DNA of 64,000 nucleotides from Spirodela intermedia (Eukaryota > Streptophyta > Magnoliopsida > Alismatales > Araceae): positions 5,462,259 through 5,526,258 of the forward strand of contig LR746266.1 in NCBI GenBank assembly GCA_902729315.2, written 5' to 3'. Made by a program: the position numbers and the translations under genes. This document shows, in pieces, positions 58,589 to 64,000 of the stretch. How positions within the stretch are numbered: position 1 is the first letter of the stretch; each line of letters begins with the position of its first letter. The notes beneath the pieces were generated by a model. That model was not told the DNA's origin. It searched no databases and was given only the letters and a program-made list of their open reading frames with translations.

Positions 58589-60225
58589 TGATAAGTCTTC
58601 ACTATCATGAGTTAATAATTAGTAAATAATACAGTTTTAGCCTTAACTCATGATAAATAGATCTATATTTGTGTTAAAGTGTGAAAAGTGGTTTTTAGTT
58701 GATTAATGTGATTTTTTTGGTAATCATGTGATTTTATATAAATTTATATGATTTTTACAATCTTACTTTTGAGATAAATAAAGAAAAAGAAATAAAAAAT
58801 AAAAATAAGACAAAATGAGGGGAGACCCACTAGCCAGCCGGGCCAACAAGTAGGTCGGAAGCACAGTCGAGAGTAGTCGTGAGCAAGGGCTTGAGCAGCT
58901 TGAACCAATGGGGGAACATGTGCACCACTCACCTTTCATGTCACAGGTGGCCAGCTAGCTGTGGGGTAAGGAGTGGTCGTACATGTGTGAGAAAGGGACT
59001 TTGCTTAGAAATGTAACATTACTATATATTCACCTGAAAATTCAGCGCACAACCGATGTGAGACTAAACCTATCACCTTCCTCAGAAGAGGTGGGGGGGC
59101 AACTAGCACAGGTTCGAATCCTCCTAGAGCCAAAACTCATATTCTTATCTGATTATCGCGACTTTTCTGCAGATTGCTGGTGAAAGATTAAGCAACTAGA
59201 ATTGTTGGATCATCGGCAAAAATCTCGTCAATGCGATTCGTGGAGTATTGTTACTAAAATTGCTGAAGGATTAGCGATAAAAGGATCGTGAATCTATCGA
59301 GTAAATCATCTCCGATTGATCGACGAACAAGCCATCGTTGAGAAGAGGACAATCCACTAGGAGACGAGTCACCACCTCCTAAGAGTGTACTAGATGCGAT
59401 GAAGAGCCTCCTCTTGCTGTGTGGACCTGAGTTGAAGCTCTCTGACATGCGCCCCACCTCCATCCAACTCCTCTCTATTGGGTGACAACTGCTAGAGAGC
59501 TGCAAAGTCACCATTTTTCTACTCCGTCAGGTGATAGCTGCCGGAGATGATTCGATGACCCACTTCATTGATCTCTAGAATTCATAAGGACATCTAGAGA
59601 TTGCCTATGACATCTTTGTCCAAGGAGAGTTTTTGAGGTCATGGACACTACATGACGATCATCCCGAACGCTCAAGATTTCAGTGCATCTCTGATGCATC
59701 GTCATCGTGACGTTGGAACTTTATTTTACTACTTTCAATTTACTTTAAACTTCATTTAGTGATAATTTTTATGTTTTTAATTTACCAAAATATACTTTGT
59801 TCAATTATGATTTTTTTGGCTTGTATAGATCTTAATTTGATTAATTAAATCGTCTATAATCACTTACGTAAAAATCACCAAGTAGAATTCTGTTTCTGCC
59901 TGATTCGCATTCACTAGGTGCTAACATCATTCTGACGTCTGCACCCTTATTTTCCTTTTTCATAAATTTTAAATATATATTTTTTATTTCTTAGTATAAA
60001 ATTTATAAAAAATCATATTTATTGAGAAAAATTCTAAATAATTATCAGATATTATATTACATACTTGTGATTGACTTGAAAAATTATTACTATTTTTAGA
60101 AGTTTGATTGAATTATAATTGATAGATTTGTTCAGAAATACTTCTAAATATCCAAACAATCGTATTTTCTAGTTTTATAAATTTTAAATTTACGTGATTT
60201 ACTATACAACGATTGAGTCACGTCA
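58589..60225 (-). mobile_element. Solo LTR (1.6 kb), copy B, inverted
   Basis: Reverse complement of the same LTR family as 48,004-49,607. On the minus strand it runs from TGACGTGACTCAATCG to GACTTATCA. A perfect 5-bp target duplication GTGAA flanks it (58,584-58,588 and 60,226-60,230). It lies inside the gypsy protease-RT region, so it is younger than the gypsy insertion. Intact TSDs on both sides with no interior indicate LTR-LTR recombination in place. Confidence 0.94.
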
Positions 60226-60358
60226 GTGAACAAATAGATGGAAATAATTATTTGAAATGAGATTCAATTAAGTAGATGATAGTGGTACTTGTTGTTTCAT
60301 CTTGTAGCTACACTTGACATAACTTTGGGAGGAATAGAGGGTGTTTCCTAATGGTTTT

Positions 60359-60910
60359 TTACAACATCTTTAATGATAGTTCTGATTTGGACAGCTTTGG
60401 TTCTCCCTTGAGGACTTTCATCACCTCATTTACTATGAAATTCATAGTTAATTTTGTCCAATTCACATGCATCCATCTTGTGAAACTTAGCCATTGTATT
60501 TTGAGTACCACATCAACACTTTCTAGTGTGAGTGGTAAAAAGTCTTTGGTGATGTCTAAACCTTGGACTTGTGAAAATAATTTTTTACAAGTTCTATTAA
60601 CTTGTAGGGCCTCACCATTCCCCATGAGAATTTCATAATTCATAGCTTTTATGTGATGTAAATTGAAATGTGCACATAATTATGAGCATATAAAATTATA
60701 CATTGCACCTAAATCAATTAAGATGGTAATCACATGCCCTTGTAATGTTCCTTCCATCTTCATGGTTCTTGTTTGAGTGAGTTCCACCACTAAGTTCAAT
60801 GAGACTTGTGTTGTGAATATTGTCCCTCTTTCTGTTGGTTGCTCTACCTCATCCTTGGAATTATATAAGATGTTGTCACCAGTCTCTTGGTCATCTTCAT
60901 GAACTATCAA
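60359..60910 (-). pseudogene. Gypsy protease region
   Basis: GHVITILIDLGAMYNFI is the aspartic protease motif (usual ALIDSGATHNFI), followed by YEILMGNGEALQVNRTC and LTLESVDVVLKIQWLS, typical of the plant gypsy protease-RT linker. Confidence 0.88.
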
Positions 60911-60949
60911 AATCTATACTTGTTTCTTGTAGTGATGTCGTGGGTCAAA

Positions 60950-61958
60950 ATTTTCCTTACAATGATAGCAAAGTCCTTTTTCATTATGGCTCTAGTATTT
61001 TATATCAGTCAATGTGATCAGTTTTGGTACTTGTTGTCTCTTCCTAGCACTTGAGGTGGAGGATTACTCTTGGACTTCCATTTCAATAGGGAGGTTAGGT
61101 TTCTATTCTTTTCCTAGTCAGTGTATAGTGTAGGTAAATGATTGTCAATAATCTCACTTGAAGTAAAATTACCTTGCTGAAAAAAATTGGGTAGATGGTT
61201 GTCCCAAGCTTCCCATAGAGTGTAAATACATTACTTTGCCTCTATTGAAGCATCCATCATCTCCATCAATCCCATTGATCTATGTGTGTTAGCTCTATTT
61301 GAATCTTTGATTTCAGGCCTTTCATATAACTATTCTCTATTATAATATCTTCAAGTTTTGACAAGTAGATAAATACTCATATTCAGCTCAATATTTTTGA
61401 ATTGACTATTCTTATTGGAGATTTAAGAATTTATGAAATATGTTTCCTATTGTAGTAATATCAAAACATTTTCTCAATTGCATCATGAAATCCTGCTAGT
61501 TGTGGAATAAATATCTTTCATCCTTCCATAAGTACCACTCTAATGCCAGACATTCGAGCTTCATCATTGCTAACTCTAATTAGTCTTGATCATGTACCTT
61601 ATTTAATCTAAAAAATTTCTTAGTATATCTTAATCATTCCTCAAGATTTCCCCCTTGGAATACTTGTACTTCCTCCTTTCGGGTGAACCAGATGACCATG
61701 TGACCTGTTGTAGTCTCATTCGGAATATGTTCTTAAGGAAAGGAGGTTGTACCTCAGGTCATGGTTTTGACTACTATCGGTAAAACTGCTGCATATTTTG
61801 TAGGAGTTAGTGTGTTAGATTTGTGGATTCCTCTGTTTATTTCAGTCTTTAGTCATCCTTTGTTGATTTTCCCATAGGTTCTCATTGTCTGCTTCTAAGG
61901 CTTCAAAATAGACATCAGATATCTTTGGCACCATGGTGCCTATATTTGCAAGATCACG
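60950..61958 (-). pseudogene. Gypsy gag region, heavily decayed
   Basis: Lies between the PBS and the protease on the minus strand. No frame stays open for long. A CCHC-like zinc knuckle is expected near 60,920-61,000, and only cysteine- and histidine-bearing traces are seen. Assigned by position. Confidence 0.6.
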
Positions 61959-61970
61959 GTTCTAATACCA
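61959..61970 (-). other. Gypsy primer-binding site
   Basis: TGGTATTAGAAC read on the minus strand, one base after the LTR: the Met-initiator tRNA PBS (TGGTATCAGAGC) with two transition changes. Confidence 0.85.
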
Positions 61971-61971
61971 A

Positions 61972-62280
61972 TGATACGATCGTCTATGTGAGGATCGAAT
62001 TTGAGTGAAACCAGAGAGGCAAAACACTTGTATTGAACTCATAAAATCTCATCAATGATGAGACCCAGTGCATTAGAATGACAATCTATCAAGATTAAGG
62101 GAAAAGAAGGGGGGAAGAAGAGTAAAGGATGGGAAAAATGTTTGAGAGAATTCCCTGCCTCTCCAAGTTACAATGTTCCTCCCTTGTCCCCCCTTATTGT
62201 GCTGTATTTATACCCCTCATATGTGCTGAGCATGTGACTTCTTCTTACGCCTTCTATAGGTCAGTAGTGGGGTCGTATCA
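61972..62280 (-). repeat. Gypsy 5' LTR (309 bp)
   Basis: Ends are inverted: TGATACGA ... TCGTATCA. A TATA-like stretch (GTATAAATACAG on the minus strand, near 62,203-62,214) could be its promoter. The flank CAACC follows at 62,281. Confidence 0.88.
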
Positions 62281-62285
62281 CAACC

Positions 62286-62591
62286 ATAGAGAGGACTGTA
62301 TTTGAATGAATGTCTTGACTTGTTGGATACAATTGATCATTTGAGCCTAGGATAATTTGGCATGTAGGTGTGCTACTGACAACGGCACGGCAACAGCCCT
62401 CTGTCCTACCGCCAGTCTAGAATTGAATATGGGTGGAGTAGGGTAATGAAGCGAGGAATACCGAACGCCCTGGGTCCATCTTTCTTCTGTCGTTGCTTCC
62501 AAGCAGAATGAGGAGAATGGTGAAGAGGTAGAAAATAAGGGGTAGAAGCATGTGGAATTGGAGAATAGAGGAGAGCTGCAGAGAAATAGAG

Positions 62592-62634
<43 letters not shown>

Positions 62635-63717
62635 TATGGATAGGACAATGACATATTAATTTCTCTCTCAATCTTTCTCGTCATCTTTGACTAAATAAAA
62701 TGCTATCCTCCCATGTTAACATTGTAATAATAATAATAAGAACAACAACCATAAAATTAAGGTAGTATTCTAACTAGGAAAGTCTCGAGGCCTTACATAC
62801 ATGTGTTTGTCAACTCAATGTAGTAGTTTTATTTGGCCTTCATGCATGATGCTGACAGATCGTTGTTCCTCAAATTATTGAAGCTTTCTTTTACCTCTTC
62901 TGCACTTGAGGCATAAAGATTCCTAATTTTAGAAAACTCAAACATCATGCCTCCCCCACTACAAAAAATGATCCTAGTTTCTGCATCTAGCTAAAATAGT
63001 GATTCTGGATCTTGGGACCACGAATAAGTGTAGAGACAGACTCTGAAAGATGGTCATATGAATCTGATGAAATTTATCGGAGTTATGGGGTATATGGTTA
63101 AAAAGGAGCTCCATTTTTCAGAAGAGTTTTGGACGCTGGAGATGGGGCTTTATATGGTGCCGCCTGAGAACCATGATGTAAGGGCACCATTGGCGTATTA
63201 AGGAGATGGCGATAAAGATTGCCTGTTACTATCATAACAATGCGTCAGATAAAAACACAAAGTAAAGAGTTTCTTCTTACGCATCCTATTACTTACATAG
63301 AGGAGGCCAGATCAAGCAGATTTAGTGATAAACATTAGACATTGATCAGGTAAATCACTACAATCTACATGAAAAACCACAGAACATCTAAAATAAAATT
63401 TACATGAAAAATGGCGGCAAAACACATTGAGGTAGAAGCTACAAGGCCATTTAAAAAGTAGATTATGGTGAAATGAAAATTTGTATTTCTCTCCAATCCT
63501 ATTCAAAATCTACAAGTGTCAAGAATGAACAAGGGAGAGTTCGAAATTGCCTCGCTACAGTTTGTTAACATTGTTCCACTTGCTTGATGAGTAAATAAAC
63601 TATGAACAATGAAGAATTAGACGCTAGTCACGGTTCTCTTTTGCCCTCTCTCTTGCCCTCTATCATACTCTATCTGTACATGATCAACCTAAATATTTTT
63701 GCTTAATATTTACAGAA
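62286..63717. other. Intergenic part of the most distal decayed unit
   Basis: Homologous and colinear to 36,350-37,009, then 38,820-39,214, then 40,315-40,440, but without the two insertions present there. It shows the empty sites of both. Landmarks: GGTGTGCTACTGACAACGGC (62,369), a GA tract (62,594-62,632), AATTTTAGAAAACTC (62,926), TATTACTTACATAGAGGAGG (63,286). No gene. Confidence 0.8.
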
Positions 63718-63841
63718 AATTTAATGGGGTTCAAGAGGATTTAAATTGGTTAACCTCTGGTCGTAGTTATTTCGCTATGGTTGATTAGCCATATGCATGG
63801 TATCTTTTCGTGCATCTGCCTGGAAGCTTAGTAAGAGAGGT
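63718..63841 (+). pseudogene. S28 pseudogene fragment (exon 5), continuing beyond the window
   Basis: Exon-5 counterpart: KFNGVQEDLNWLTS, RSYFAMVD, a TAG at the Tyr position, then PYAWYLFVHLPGSLVRE and the GT donor. Intron-5 sequence follows to 64,000 (AGATGGTCT at the very end equals the intact gene at about 13,235), so more of this copy probably lies beyond the window. Confidence 0.88.
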
Positions 63842-64000
63842 AACTTAAAATGACTTTTCCCTTCATGGTGGTCATTTGCATCCTGTTTTAGTCAAAGATG
63901 AAAAAGGTACAGGCCTATAATTAGGGATGTATATTGTTCAGTCACCATTCAATACACAGCATCTATGAGCAACAATTGTTTTCCCATCCACAGATGGTCT

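Larger units (their letters stand above)
51890..62280 (-). mobile_element. Ty3/gypsy LTR retrotransposon, nested and 3'-truncated
   Basis: Minus-strand element with its 5' LTR at 61,972-62,280, PBS at 61,959-61,970, a gag region with many stops (about 61,900-60,950), then protease, reverse transcriptase, RNase H, integrase and C-terminal segments in Ty3/gypsy order. Two later insertions interrupt it: solo LTR B within protease-RT and a copia element within RT/RNase H. All frames carry stops. The 3' LTR is missing: the C-terminal pol segment ends against a PR-1 pseudogene, so a deletion removed the LTR and adjacent unit DNA. The base after the 5' LTR resumes sequence homologous to 36,350 onward. 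Confidence 0.9.

Noticed and set aside
59109-59121. tRNA B-box-like GGTTCGAATCC, considered as a tRNA gene
   Set aside because: No matching A-box or cloverleaf nearby; it lies in solo LTR B and is decayed in copy A.

Overview
This window is plant nuclear DNA. It has GT-AG introns, long GA/CT microsatellites, nested LTR retrotransposons and plant gene families: HD-Zip II, S28 Pro-X carboxypeptidase and PR-1. The GC-rich intronless PR-1 genes, GC-rich first exons and HAT14-like HD-Zip tail fit an angiosperm, probably a monocot. I cannot name the species.

Layout. 1-4,756 is gene-poor. 4,757-5,868 (-) is a three-exon HD-Zip class II transcription factor gene. 5,869-10,480 is intergenic with GA tracts. 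10,754-15,118 (+) is a complete ten-exon gene for a secreted S28 serine carboxypeptidase of 538 aa with an intact catalytic triad. It is followed by a 76-aa cysteine-rich protein gene (15,442-15,672, +) and a frameshifted PR-1 gene (18,847-19,326, -). A second unit follows: S28 pseudogene (22,744-24,902), cysteine-rich-protein pseudogene (25,683-25,880) and an intact PR-1 gene (26,708-27,199, -).

Downstream the same unit recurs in decayed form: a promoter relic at 30.95 kb, PR-1 pseudogenes at 34.8, 43.3 and 51.4 kb (all +), and S28 exon-5 fragments at 40.45 and 63.72 kb. Matching intergenic blocks keep their order between these copies. The window is therefore a degenerating multi-copy array of an S28 / Cys-rich / PR-1 unit, with rearrangement near 27-35 kb.

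The array is broken up by mobile and satellite DNA. These include a small non-autonomous LTR element (37,010-38,819, TSD TCTGA), a 1.1-kb insertion with a 33-35-bp minisatellite (39.2-40.3 kb), and a 171-bp satellite of about 6.4 units (41,071-42,160). There is a 1.6-kb solo LTR at 48,004-49,607. A Ty3/gypsy element (51.89-62.28 kb, -) itself contains a Ty1/copia element (53,592-57,773, TSD) and a second, inverted copy of the 1.6-kb solo LTR (58,589-60,225, perfect TSD).

Functional theme. Only four genes look intact: HD-Zip II, S28 peptidase, the Cys-rich protein and PR-1 copy 2. PR-1 ends in a CAPE-type peptide that finishes in Pro-Tyr. S28 enzymes remove the residue after a penultimate proline, so the linked peptidase could act on the linked PR-1 product. 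That link is inference only.
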